DNA of 12,178 nt from Chlamydiota bacterium (GTDB lineage Bacteria > Chlamydiota > Chlamydiia > Chlamydiales > Simkaniaceae): contig JAJFMG010000007.1 in the NCBI GenBank assembly GCA_021772295.1, forward strand, positions 1 to 12,178. Direction: 5' to 3'. Below are positions 1 through 7,218 of the stretch, piece after piece. Numbering within the stretch: the stretch's first letter is position 1; every line of letters starts with the position of its first letter. Position numbers and translations under genes: made by a program. Under the pieces are notes generated by a model that was not told the DNA's origin, did not search any database, and saw only the letters and a list, made by a program, of their open reading frames with translations.

Positions 1-1
1 A

Positions 2-73
2 AACAGTCTCCTCGATCAAAAGCGTTTTGCTACGCTAGGTTCAGGGAAAGTGATAGCTCAGGAGAGACGATGA
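2..73 (+). CDS. 3' tail of an unidentified upstream gene
   Basis: An open frame enters from the left edge and stops with TGA at 71-73, sharing the ATGA junction with the clpP1 start at 70. Only 23 residues are visible (ending [11 protein letters not shown]), too few to name a product. In Chlamydia trachomatis the gene before this clpP is glyA, but I cannot match this tail to GlyA, so the identity is left open. The overlap is the main reason to think it is real coding sequence and that clpP1 is translationally coupled to it. The frame of clpP1 itself is also open to the left edge, which weakens the case. Confidence 0.35.
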   Translation, partial: NSLLDQKRFATLGSGKVIAQERR

Positions 74-678
74 CAACTATAATAAATGAAAAAGAAGCCC
101 CTAAAAAAAAATCAGAAATAGATGATAAACTTGACGAGTTGCTTCTTAAAAAAAGAAGAATCTTTTTTTCCTCTCCGGTCATGGATGATACTGTAAAAGA
201 AGCTGTTCGAAAACTTTGGCATATGGAGTTTTTGGATCCGGGTAAACCGATACTTTTAGTGATTAATTCTCCTGGAGGATCTGTTGATGCAGGATTTGCC
301 CTTTGGGACCAGATCCAAATGATTACATCACCAGTTACAACTTTAATTACAGGCTTAGCAGCTTCAATGGGATCTATCTTAAGTTTATCTGCTGAAAAGA
401 ATAGACGTTTTGCAACGCCTAATTCTAGAATCATGATTCACCAACCATCAATTAATGGTGTGATTCAAGGACAAGCAACTGACCTAGAGATTCAAGCAAA
501 AGAAATCATTAAGACAAGAAACTCTCTAATTGAGCTTTACTGTAAATCAACGGGAAAAGATTTTGCGACTGTTGAAAAAGCGCTTGATCGTGATACTTGG
601 ATGAGCGTTGACGAAGCCAAAGATTTTGGTCTTTTAGATGGAGTTGTAACCTCCTATAAAGAAATTGGTTTTGATTAA
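70..678 (+). CDS. clpP1: ATP-dependent Clp protease proteolytic subunit, ClpP1 type
   Basis: Cytoplasmic serine peptidase, 202 residues, family S14. It forms the proteolytic chamber served by ClpX or ClpC ATPases. The nucleophile lies in GLAASMGS (Ser99), the histidine in RIMIHQPS (His124), and the acid is probably Asp175 in [18 protein letters not shown] (66-75) is the oxyanion-side motif. The pattern [36 protein letters not shown] matches my memory of chlamydial ClpP1 (CT431) and not ClpP2 (CT706), which sits with clpX. ATG 70 is preferred because AGGAGAG at 60-66 is a strong ribosome binding site. The lysine-rich N-terminus, with a run of nine A at 103-111, replaces any propeptide. It is the first complete gene of an operon with dapF and ald. 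In chlamydiae ClpP1 and ClpP2 are thought to act together in one complex, and the partner is not in this window. Confidence 0.95.
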   Translation: MTTIINEKEAPKKKSEIDDKLDELLLKKRRIFFSSPVMDDTVKEAVRKLWHMEFLDPGKPILLVINSPGGSVDAGFALWDQIQMITSPVTTLITGLAASMGSILSLSAEKNRRFATPNSRIMIHQPSINGVIQGQATDLEIQAKEIIKTRNSLIELYCKSTGKDFATVEKALDRDTWMSVDEAKDFGLLDGVVTSYKEIGFD

Positions 679-685
679 ATAACCA

Positions 686-1510
686 ATGTTTATTCCATTT
701 GTTAAACTGCATGCTCACCAAAATGATTTCATTTTGGTAGAGCATTCTTCTATTTCCGCAGAATTTACAAAAGATCAGATTATCCATTTATGTCATCCTA
801 AGAGGGGAATTGGCGCAGATGGAGTTCTTATTGTAAAAAAAGATGCATCAAATGCTTTTTCAATGCAGATTTTTAATTCGGATGGCAACGAGGCGGACAT
901 GTGTGGAAACGCGCTTTTTTGTATATTGCGCTGGATTCAAGAAAAGGATCCTCATATAACAGTTGTGACCATTCAATCAAAATATCAAAAGCATTGTTGT
1001 TCTATCTTAAAAGATGGATATTTAATTTCGCTTCATACCTCTAAAATAAAGATCATTTCAGATGATATAGAACTTTTTTCAAAGAAGGTTACAGCGTATC
1101 AGATAAACTCAGGTGTTGATCATCTGGTGATATTTGTTAATGACTTAAACACAAAGGGGTTAATGGATGAGGCTCGTCGAATTAGGCACTTAAAAATTTT
1201 TTCTCCTACAGGTGTTAATGTCAATTTTGTTAAACTCTTTACCTCTTTTGAGATGGAAATTCGAACCTTTGAAAAAGGTTGTGAATATGAGACAAATGCA
1301 TGCGGCACAGGCGCTCTTGCATGCGCTGCCGTTTCAAGAGAGTTAAAAAAAGTTTTTGATCCAATAACAGTAATATTTCGTTCTAAGGAAAAAGTGCAAA
1401 TATCTCGAAGTGAGCAAAAACTAGACGAATTCACAGTGCTTGGAAACGCATATATTAGCTTTGTTGGATCAGTAGAAATCAAATCAATGGAAAAGGTAGG
1501 GACAAAATAA
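686..1510 (+). CDS. dapF: Diaminopimelate epimerase
   Basis: Interconverts LL- and meso-diaminopimelate, the last step to the cross-linking residue of peptidoglycan and to lysine. It is a cofactor-independent two-cysteine racemase of 274 residues, the usual length. The two catalytic cysteines are visible: Cys73 in NEADMCGNA and Cys206 in ETNACGTGA. NDF (13-15) and GIGADGVL (41-48) are N-terminal DapF motifs. In C. trachomatis DapF has also been reported to supply D-glutamate by racemising glutamate, since no MurI is present there; whether that holds here is inference. A stop in frame at 680-682 makes ATG 686 the first possible ATG. No clear Shine-Dalgarno precedes it, which suggests coupling to clpP1 seven bases upstream. 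The 3' end shares one base with ald (TAATG). The clpP1-dapF order is conserved in Chlamydia. Confidence 0.93.
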   Translation: MFIPFVKLHAHQNDFILVEHSSISAEFTKDQIIHLCHPKRGIGADGVLIVKKDASNAFSMQIFNSDGNEADMCGNALFCILRWIQEKDPHITVVTIQSKYQKHCCSILKDGYLISLHTSKIKIISDDIELFSKKVTAYQINSGVDHLVIFVNDLNTKGLMDEARRIRHLKIFSPTGVNVNFVKLFTSFEMEIRTFEKGCEYETNACGTGALACAAVSRELKKVFDPITVIFRSKEKVQISRSEQKLDEFTVLGNAYISFVGSVEIKSMEKVGTK

Positions 1511-2619
1511 TGCTTATTGGAATTCCAAAAGAAATAAAAAATCATGAGTACCGAGTCGGTGCAACGCCTTCAATGGTAAAAGCTCTTATTCAAAATGGGC
1601 ATACTGTTTGGGTACAAGACGGTCTTGGATTCGAGATTGGTTATAACAATCAGATGTATATCGATGCTGGCGCCCTTATTGTTCCAACAGCGGTTGAAGT
1701 ATATGACTGTGAAATGATCATTAAGGTCAAAGAGCCACAAGCTTCTGAATATGACCTTCTTAAAGAAAATCAAATTCTGTTTTGCTACCTTCATTTGGCG
1801 CCAGATCCGAAACAAACCGAAGCTCTTCTCAAGAAAAAAGTTATCGCAATTGCATATGAGACAGTAGTGGACAAAGAAGGAAGACTACCTCTTTTGACTC
1901 CTATGAGTGAAGTTGCTGGAAGGGTTGGACTGCAAGCTGGAGCTACAGCGCTTCAGATGGCAAACGGTGGAAGAGGGGTTCTACTTGGTGGTGTACCAGG
2001 TGTTAAACCTGCAAATGTACTTGTTATCGGTGGCGGCGTTGTAGGTACTAACTCTGCTCGCATGGCAATGGGGCTTGGAGCAAATGTCACAATTCTTGAT
2101 AACAACATTCAAAGATTAAGAGAGCTAGATGAGTTATTTGGGCCGCACTTAAGTACTCTTTACTCTTCACCACAACTTTTAGAAAAAGCAATCGTAGATG
2201 TAGATCTTCTCATTGGAGCCGTTCTTATCCCTGGAAAGCTTGCACCTAAACTTGTAACAAAGCAAATGGTGCAAAAGATGAAAAAGGGTTCTGTAATTGT
2301 GGATATTGCAATCGATCAAGGTGGTTGCTGCGAAACATCTAAGCCAACAACGCATTCTGATCCGACCTATATATTAGATGGGATTGTTCATTATTGCGTT
2401 GCAAATATGCCAGGTGCATGCGCTCGAACAGCAACGCAGGCTTTGACACATGCTACAATGCCATATGCTATTGAAATTGCAAATCTTGGTTATAAGAAAG
2501 CTTTGCTCAGTAACCCTTGGCTTTTACCAGGGCTTAACGTATGTCATGGACATGTTACCAATAAACACGTCGCAACTGATCTGGGGTATGAATATCAACC
2601 AGCAGAAACTCTTCTATAA
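1510..2619 (+). CDS. ald: Alanine dehydrogenase
   Basis: NAD-dependent L-alanine dehydrogenase (L-alanine + NAD+ + water to pyruvate + ammonium + NADH), 369 residues against about 371 in the family. Substrate and catalytic residues fall at the positions known from other AlaDHs: Arg15, Lys74 (KVKEPQ), His95 (CYLHLA) and Asp269 (DIAIDQGG). The Rossmann glycine motif is GGGVVGT at 174-180, with Asp197 at the end of the second strand, typical of NAD preference. The C-terminal block from [10 protein letters not shown] (294-303) is characteristic. The start overlaps the dapF stop by one base and has GGTAGGG about eight bases upstream. Physiologically it could let an intracellular bacterium burn host alanine as pyruvate, or make alanine for peptidoglycan. 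I do not recall this gene in the classical Chlamydia operon, so its place after dapF may be a lineage-specific addition. Confidence 0.95.
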   Translation: MLIGIPKEIKNHEYRVGATPSMVKALIQNGHTVWVQDGLGFEIGYNNQMYIDAGALIVPTAVEVYDCEMIIKVKEPQASEYDLLKENQILFCYLHLAPDPKQTEALLKKKVIAIAYETVVDKEGRLPLLTPMSEVAGRVGLQAGATALQMANGGRGVLLGGVPGVKPANVLVIGGGVVGTNSARMAMGLGANVTILDNNIQRLRELDELFGPHLSTLYSSPQLLEKAIVDVDLLIGAVLIPGKLAPKLVTKQMVQKMKKGSVIVDIAIDQGGCCETSKPTTHSDPTYILDGIVHYCVANMPGACARTATQALTHATMPYAIEIANLGYKKALLSNPWLLPGLNVCHGHVTNKHVATDLGYEYQPAETLL

Positions 2620-2637
2620 TTTTTTCTATAAAAAGTA

Positions 2638-2666
2638 TTGTGATATTCATAAGATGCAACTTAATA
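2638..2666 (+). promoter_or_regulatory. Possible sigma66 promoter for the SNF2 gene
   Basis: TTGTGA (2638-2643), a 17-base spacer and TTAATA (2661-2666) would start transcription near 2673, about 20 bases before ATG 2696. The -10 is poor, so this is tentative. The 76-base gap after ald holds no clear terminator, and read-through from the clpP1 operon is equally possible. Confidence 0.28.
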
Positions 2667-2695
2667 GAAAAAAATATATGTAGGTTTAGGCTTTT

Positions 2696-5600
2696 ATGGA
2701 AGGAATTTCCTTCGACCAAGAAGATATAACAAAAGGGAATGCCCTCTATACTGAAAAAAAAGTCAAAGACGTTTTTTTCTCAGAGGGCACCTATCAGGTA
2801 GAGGTTATCGATGAAGAAACCTACTGGCCTTTTTTGCAAGTAAGAGAAGATGAAAGTTTAGTCGATTACTTTTGCACCTGTGATAAAATTGAATCCACAT
2901 CTTCATGCGCTCACTTATACGCTGCCAAACTTCAAATTTATCGAGGATCAAAAAAACCTCTACATATACGATTTCAAGAATCATTTTGGAATCAGCTTTT
3001 TCAAATTGCTGCTAAAAGACATGGTTTTGAGACAAGTGTTATCATTGAAAAAGATCCAAATACATTTGTGACGCTGTCTTCATCGAAAAAAGAGCTTTTT
3101 TCGATGCAAGCAAAATCAGATAGCGCCTCAAAAGCTATCAGGGAACTCATTCAAAATAGAGTAATTGAAACAGAGGAGACATCGCTTAAGTTTTCAAATC
3201 TCCCCAAAGAAGAGATGGATCTTTGGAAAAGAGGAACACCAAGTTATCAATTGCAGTTTGAATTATCGTTTTGGTCTGATCTAGCTAAATTTATCATGTT
3301 AAAGCAGGAAGAGAAATTTGCCTACAAGATCGAATTTATGCAGGAAAAAAATGAGCTTCCAACTGGAATAAGGATTGATTTCGAAGACATATCACTATAT
3401 TTCTATCTTACCAAAGTCAATTGGCCTGATGTGATTCCATCTCTTGCAACTGTAGACTCTAAGTTAAAAGTATTGCAGTATCACAATTTTGAAATCGATT
3501 CAATTTGCTATGATGAAAAAAAACAAGAATTTCATCTTAAAAGAAAAGGAAGAAGTGATTTACAAAACTCCAAAAATAATCTGATTAAATTACAAAGTTG
3601 GATTTATGATCCAGGTATTGGATTTTATCCTGGAAAAATTGACCCACTTCTAAAAAAAGATGTTATTCCTACAAGAGAGATTGCGATTATGTTTGATCGT
3701 CACCTCTCTCTTGTAGAATCTTCATTAAAAGATACACAGGTGCAAAGAGAGCCACAAGATGTATTTTATGAGCTTTTTTTCGACAAAAAAGGAAGTTTAC
3801 ATATTCATGCCTACATAGATGAGAAAGGAGATTTAGAAAAGCCTGGAAGTGCTATGTTTGGATCTTGGGGATATATCCCAAATAGAGGGTTTTTCAAGTT
3901 GCAAAACCTACTTTTTGAATCAAATATTACCAAAATTGAAAAAGAAAAAGTTCCCGAATTTATTGAAACTCACAAACTGTGGCTGAATCAAATCGATGGT
4001 TTTCAGATTCATTTAGCAAATATTGAATCAGAGCTTACCTATCATATTGATAGTAAAGGAAATTTATCTTTTCAAAGTATCTCTGAAGTATTTGAATCTT
4101 TGGGCGAATTTATTGACTTTGGATCCGTATTATACATTAAAGATAAGGGCTTTTATCCCAAAAAACTTGCGAAGCTATCATCGATTATTTCACCTCGAAA
4201 AGTAAACTTTGATGAAGTGGCTTATTTTATTAAATTGCATGCAGAAGAGTTAGAAAGTGTAGAAGGGTTTTTCTCGCCTGGTACCCCAGTTAGTAAATCA
4301 GGACTTGATGTCAGCGTCGATCCTGAAACAGGTATTATAGTATCACCGAAATATCTCCTAAAAAAACAATATACGAAAAAAAAGGTTCTTTTCTTTGGTG
4401 ACTACGCCTATGTAAAAGGAGAAGGCTTTTCTAAAATTCCTGATAAGTGGGTTCTTCCAGATAAATATCAGAAAAAAACAGAAATTCTTGAGGATCAAGA
4501 AGCATATTTTATTAATTATGAGCTCCCACGACTTTCCAATTTTGTTCTAGACTGTGATAAAACGTTGCAACCACCAGAAGAACTCCTCTTGCGCGTGAAC
4601 AAAATAGAAAAAGATACAGATTCTCCCGATTTTTTATTTGACTTAACTCTCGAGAGTGAATTTGGACATTGTCCTATTTCTTTTTTTAAAGAGGGGATGT
4701 CTAAAGAAAAATCCTATCTACTCACTGACGCAGGGCTTATTCGCTTCAAAGATCCCAGGTTCCAGTGGCTTCACCATCTCGACAAAGGCTCTTTTGTGGG
4801 AGAGAATAAAATAAGACTTTCTATTCTTGACTGGATTCGTTTATCAGCTCTTGAAACAATCAAAGAGCCTCCACCAGAGGCGGATGAGGATACGAAACAA
4901 CTCTTTTTGCAAATTACAACTTTGCAAACAAATCAAGTGGTAAATACCTCTAAATATAAAGGAACATTTCGTCCTTACCAAAAAACGGGGGTTGACTGGC
5001 TATATTTTTTACATAGCTTTTCGCTTTCGGGACTTCTTTGTGATGAGATGGGTCTTGGTAAGACTCACCAAGCAATGGGCCTTATGGCAGCTGTTTTTAA
5101 AGCTAGAAAAAAGATCTTTATTCTATGTCCTACTTCTGTCATCTATCATTGGGAAGAATTGATTGCTAAATTTATTCCTTCACTCCGAGTCCTTGTGTTT
5201 TATGGAACCAAAAGATCACTTAGCTCTTTTAATAAGAGCTATGATGTATTACTTACCTCATATGGAACACTTCGTAATGAAAAAGAAGCGCTTTCCAAAA
5301 TCAAGTTTGAGCTAGCCATTTTTGATGAAATACAAATTGCTAAAAATGCTTCTTCTCAAACCCATAAAAGTTTGCAGGTACTTCAATCTAGAATGAAACT
5401 TGGGCTCACTGGTACACCGATTGAAAATTATCTGATTGAGCTCAAATCCCTTTTTGATATTATTATACCAGGTTATTTCCCTTCTAAAGCGGCGTATCGA
5501 GAAAGTTTTGTTATTCCCATTGAAAAATTCCAAGATGCTGAAGCGCGTAGGCTCCTATCAAATCTCACAAATCCTTTTTTACTTCGTAGAAAGAAGACAG

Positions 5601-6370
5601 AAGTTCTTCACGATCTTCCTGAAAAAGTGGAAAAGATTTCTCTATGTGACCTTTCTTCTCAGCAGCGATCCCTTTACACCGAAGCTGTGGAAAAACAAAG
5701 AGAAAGCTTTTTACATGCGTTGCAAACAGAGGGAGAGAAAGTTCCCTATCTTCATATTTTTTCCCTTCTTAATACGCTAAAACGTATCTGCAATCACCCA
5801 TGTCTCGTTAATAAGGACTTTGCGCATCTGAGCAAATATAAAAGTGGTAAGTGGGAGCTTTTCAAAGAGATTCTGCAAGAGGCTCGAGAAAGTAATCAAA
5901 AGGTTGTTGTCTTCACCCAATATTTAGACATGATGGATATTATTATTGAGCATCTTAAAGAAAGTGATATTGCATATGCCACTATCCGAGGTTCTACAAA
6001 AAATAGAAAAGAGATGCTGGATAAGTTCAAAAATGATCCCAAATGCGAAGTGTTTGTCGCATCTTTAAAAGCTGTTGGGGTAGGAGTTGATCTGGTCTCA
6101 GCCTCTGTTGTGATTCACTATGACAGGTGGTGGAATCCTGCAAAAGAAAACCAAGCCACTGATCGAGTGCACCGTATTGGTCAAAATAGAGGTGTGCAAG
6201 TATTTAAACTCGTTACAAAACATACCATCGAGGAAAAGATACATTCCCTTATCGAAAAGAAAGCCTATCTTCTAGAGAACGTCATTGGTTATGATGATAA
6301 GGACCAAGTTAAAACTCTTAGCAGAGATGAGCTTTTATACATTATGCAAAAATTAGATGAAGATTTGTAA
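2696..6370 (+). CDS. SWIM zinc-finger SNF2/RapA-type DNA-dependent ATPase
   Basis: Superfamily 2 ATPase of 1224 residues that probably remodels protein-nucleic acid complexes such as stalled RNA polymerase. A SWIM zinc site lies near the N-terminus (Cys60, Cys62, Cys71, His73). A long beta-rich middle (about 80-750), corresponding to the bacterial SNF2-associated region, contains degenerate repeats of about 90 residues. The ATPase begins at RPYQKTGVDW (759): Walker A DEMGLGKT (783-790), motif Ia CPTSV, motif II DEIQ (877-880), motif III LTGTPIEN (904-911). The C-terminal lobe has VVFTQY (1071), the GVGVDL region (1128-1133) and motif VI DRVHRIGQ (1156-1163). All catalytic motifs are intact. 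ATG 2696 follows an in-frame stop at 2687 and a weak AGG. C. trachomatis has two such proteins (CT555 and CT708); which one this matches is unresolved. Confidence 0.92.
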   Translation: MEGISFDQEDITKGNALYTEKKVKDVFFSEGTYQVEVIDEETYWPFLQVREDESLVDYFCTCDKIESTSSCAHLYAAKLQIYRGSKKPLHIRFQESFWNQLFQIAAKRHGFETSVIIEKDPNTFVTLSSSKKELFSMQAKSDSASKAIRELIQNRVIETEETSLKFSNLPKEEMDLWKRGTPSYQLQFELSFWSDLAKFIMLKQEEKFAYKIEFMQEKNELPTGIRIDFEDISLYFYLTKVNWPDVIPSLATVDSKLKVLQYHNFEIDSICYDEKKQEFHLKRKGRSDLQNSKNNLIKLQSWIYDPGIGFYPGKIDPLLKKDVIPTREIAIMFDRHLSLVESSLKDTQVQREPQDVFYELFFDKKGSLHIHAYIDEKGDLEKPGSAMFGSWGYIPNRGFFKLQNLLFESNITKIEKEKVPEFIETHKLWLNQIDGFQIHLANIESELTYHIDSKGNLSFQSISEVFESLGEFIDFGSVLYIKDKGFYPKKLAKLSSIISPRKVNFDEVAYFIKLHAEELESVEGFFSPGTPVSKSGLDVSVDPETGIIVSPKYLLKKQYTKKKVLFFGDYAYVKGEGFSKIPDKWVLPDKYQKKTEILEDQEAYFINYELPRLSNFVLDCDKTLQPPEELLLRVNKIEKDTDSPDFLFDLTLESEFGHCPISFFKEGMSKEKSYLLTDAGLIRFKDPRFQWLHHLDKGSFVGENKIRLSILDWIRLSALETIKEPPPEADEDTKQLFLQITTLQTNQVVNTSKYKGTFRPYQKTGVDWLYFLHSFSLSGLLCDEMGLGKTHQAMGLMAAVFKARKKIFILCPTSVIYHWEELIAKFIPSLRVLVFYGTKRSLSSFNKSYDVLLTSYGTLRNEKEALSKIKFELAIFDEIQIAKNASSQTHKSLQVLQSRMKLGLTGTPIENYLIELKSLFDIIIPGYFPSKAAYRESFVIPIEKFQDAEARRLLSNLTNPFLLRRKKTEVLHDLPEKVEKISLCDLSSQQRSLYTEAVEKQRESFLHALQTEGEKVPYLHIFSLLNTLKRICNHPCLVNKDFAHLSKYKSGKWELFKEILQEARESNQKVVVFTQYLDMMDIIIEHLKESDIAYATIRGSTKNRKEMLDKFKNDPKCEVFVASLKAVGVGVDLVSASVVIHYDRWWNPAKENQATDRVHRIGQNRGVQVFKLVTKHTIEEKIHSLIEKKAYLLENVIGYDDKDQVKTLSRDELLYIMQKLDEDL
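2873..2914 (+). other. SWIM zinc-binding site within the SNF2 protein
   Basis: Residues 60-73 read C-T-C, eight residues, then C-A-H: the CxCxnCxH signature of SWIM domains. This is known in bacterial SNF2 proteins, where it is thought to bind DNA or protein partners. Confidence 0.8.
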
Positions 6371-6488
6371 TCCCTATAAAATCAACAACCTAGCTTTTTT
6401 ATTGGGAAATTAAATGTGAAAATAATCTATTTTGTGCACTTCGATGTTGAAAGGGCGAATCTAGCTACGCAGTATCCATATATTCATA

Positions 6489-6526
6489 GATCGTAAATAC
6501 TGTGATTTTGCACAGCATTTACGATC
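6489..6526. terminator. Long hairpin between convergent genes, probable bidirectional terminator
   Basis: Two 16-base arms (6489-6504 and 6511-6526) pair at 15 positions with one A/C mismatch (6499/6516) around a six-base loop. It lies 118 bases after the SNF2 stop and 10 bases past the stop of the small minus-strand gene, so it would end both transcripts. Neither side is followed by a good T run, so it is not a textbook intrinsic terminator. It could instead act as a 3' stabiliser or a protein-binding palindrome. The rest of 6371-6536 holds no gene that I can see. Confidence 0.5.
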
Positions 6527-6536
6527 AAATTACGCT

Positions 6537-6923
6537 TTAATCTGTAAAAGGAAGCTTGCTCGGAAAAAGCCAATTTTTGATTGCTTCAAAGGAGTTCTTG
6601 ATAAACCCTTTATCATGTGTATTATTTGGATCATTTAGGTCATAAGGATTTTTTTTGTGCTCATTCCGTGAAAGGAAACCGGAAACTGTACTCAAAATAC
6701 TAGGAATAATAACTTGCAATAGTTTTTGAGCGTCGTGTAATAGACCAGGTTTTGGAGTTTCACTTTCCAACTGATCCACATCAACTTCACTTTCCATCTG
6801 ATCTAAGTCCATCTGATCTAAAATTGATAATCTTTTACTTCGAACTTCTGCCATAAATTTTTCTGCATCGTCCTGATGATTTGTTGTAGGAAGATGCTCT
6901 CCACTTTTGACTGGACTGGTCAT
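6537..6923 (-). CDS. Hypothetical protein with acidic internal repeats, 128 residues
   Basis: I do not recognise this protein. The N-terminus is hydrophilic and rich in Ser, Thr and Pro, with no Sec signal peptide. Residues 35-55 contain three copies of an (L/V)DQ(M/L)(D/E) acidic unit. A single hydrophobic stretch follows (about 68-84, LLQVIIPSILSTVSGFL), then a polar tail. The arrangement is compatible with a type III secreted or inclusion-associated protein, but nothing here proves that, and one hydrophobic helix is short for an Inc protein. The gene stands alone, convergent with the SNF2 gene and divergent from der. It has a clear ribosome binding site (AGGTG at 6928-6932, four bases before ATG) and a good promoter, so it is very likely expressed. 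No frameshift or truncation is evident. Confidence 0.75.
   Translation of the reverse strand: MTSPVKSGEHLPTTNHQDDAEKFMAEVRSKRLSILDQMDLDQMESEVDVDQLESETPKPGLLHDAQKLLQVIIPSILSTVSGFLSRNEHKKNPYDLNDPNNTHDKGFIKNSFEAIKNWLFPSKLPFTD
6761..6821 (-). repeat. Nested short tandem repeats inside the hypothetical gene
   Basis: On the + strand, tccatctgatctaa occurs at 6793-6806 and 6808-6821 (period 15). A diverged copy, tccaactgatccac, is at 6766-6779. The 16-base block at 6761-6776 recurs with one mismatch at 6788-6803 (period 27). Together they encode the repeated acidic DQ(M/L) units, and all unit lengths are multiples of three, so the frame is kept. Confidence 0.85.
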
Positions 6924-6963
6924 AATTCACCTATATTTATTTTTATTATTAGTTAGTTGCAGT

Positions 6964-6991
6964 TTTCGATTATTATTATATCTAATCGAAA
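6964..6991. repeat. Palindrome centred on the -10 box, candidate operator
   Basis: TTTCGATTA (6964-6972) and TAATCGAAA (6983-6991) are perfect nine-base inverted repeats with a ten-base centre. The centre of symmetry, 6977.5, coincides with the centre of the TATAAT box at 6975-6980. A dimeric repressor bound here would block the promoter. In the transcript the 5' half would lie at or near the start site, so action as an RNA hairpin is less likely. Confidence 0.5.
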
Positions 6992-7003
6992 TTAAATTGA
7001 AAA
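6975..7003 (-). promoter_or_regulatory. sigma66-type promoter of the hypothetical gene
   Basis: On the minus strand, TTTTCA (6998-7003), a 17-base spacer and a perfect TATAAT (6975-6980) give a strong housekeeping promoter. The predicted start is near 6968, leaving a leader of about 45 bases before ATG 6923. Confidence 0.6.
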
Positions 7004-7022
7004 GGGTGTTTTCCCATTAAAA

Positions 7023-7055
7023 AACAATCTGATTGGTATTAAAAATTAGATTGTT
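7023..7055. repeat. Inverted repeat in the divergent spacer
   Basis: AACAATCT (7023-7030) pairs perfectly with AGATTGTT (7048-7055). Four further inner positions can pair, one of them as G-U in RNA, leaving a nine-base loop. On the minus strand the hairpin runs into a T tract, like a weak intrinsic terminator, which would stop antisense transcription leaving the der side. It could also be an operator for der. Confidence 0.4.
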
Positions 7056-7160
7056 AAGGAAATATATAGATTTTTCCTTGGACAGGAATTTTTTATATTT
7101 GAGGTGCATGTAACAATTTTTTTATAAGGATTCTAATAATAATTAAGTAGATCTCTTTGA

Positions 7161-7189
7161 TTGTATTGTTTGATTGAATGTTGTATTCT
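7161..7189 (+). promoter_or_regulatory. der: Possible sigma66 promoter of der
   Basis: TTGTAT (7161-7166), 17 bases, TATTCT (7184-7189). The predicted start near 7196 lies downstream of the upstream TTG codon at 7174 and gives a leader of about 23 bases to ATG 7219. Confidence 0.4.
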
Positions 7190-7218
7190 TTGCGTTCAAA
7201 CAAATCAAAAGATCTATT

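Larger units (their letters stand above)
6924..7218. other. AT-rich divergent spacer between the hypothetical gene and der
   Basis: This 295-base region contains no plausible ORF or tRNA. It holds, from left to right, a leader and promoter for the minus-strand gene overlapped by a palindrome (6964-7003), an inverted repeat at 7023-7055, a very weak hairpin followed by six T at 7074-7094, and the der promoter at 7161-7189. Confidence 0.7.

Noticed and set aside
1120..1545. 141-residue minus-strand ORF across dapF and ald
   Set aside because: Antisense shadow of two well-supported genes; its open frame follows from their codon use.
2605..2630. Short stem plus T run after ald as a terminator
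   Set aside because: Only four pairs (AGAA/TTCT), inside the final ald codons; not convincing.
2450..2683. 77-residue + strand ORF at the end of ald
   Set aside because: Out of frame over conserved ald codons, with no recognisable protein features and no ribosome binding site of note.
5436..5780. 114-residue + strand ORF inside the SNF2 gene
   Set aside because: Lies wholly in another frame of the conserved ATPase domain; no independent signal.
7074..7094. Five-base stem followed by six T before der
   Set aside because: The stem is too short and AT-rich to support a terminator call, and no transcript from the left is expected to reach it.
7174..7218. N-terminal extension of Der from a TTG start
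   Set aside because: The 15 extra residues are unlike the family, and the likely -10 box (7184-7189) overlaps the stretch; ATG 7219 matches the usual Der N-terminus.
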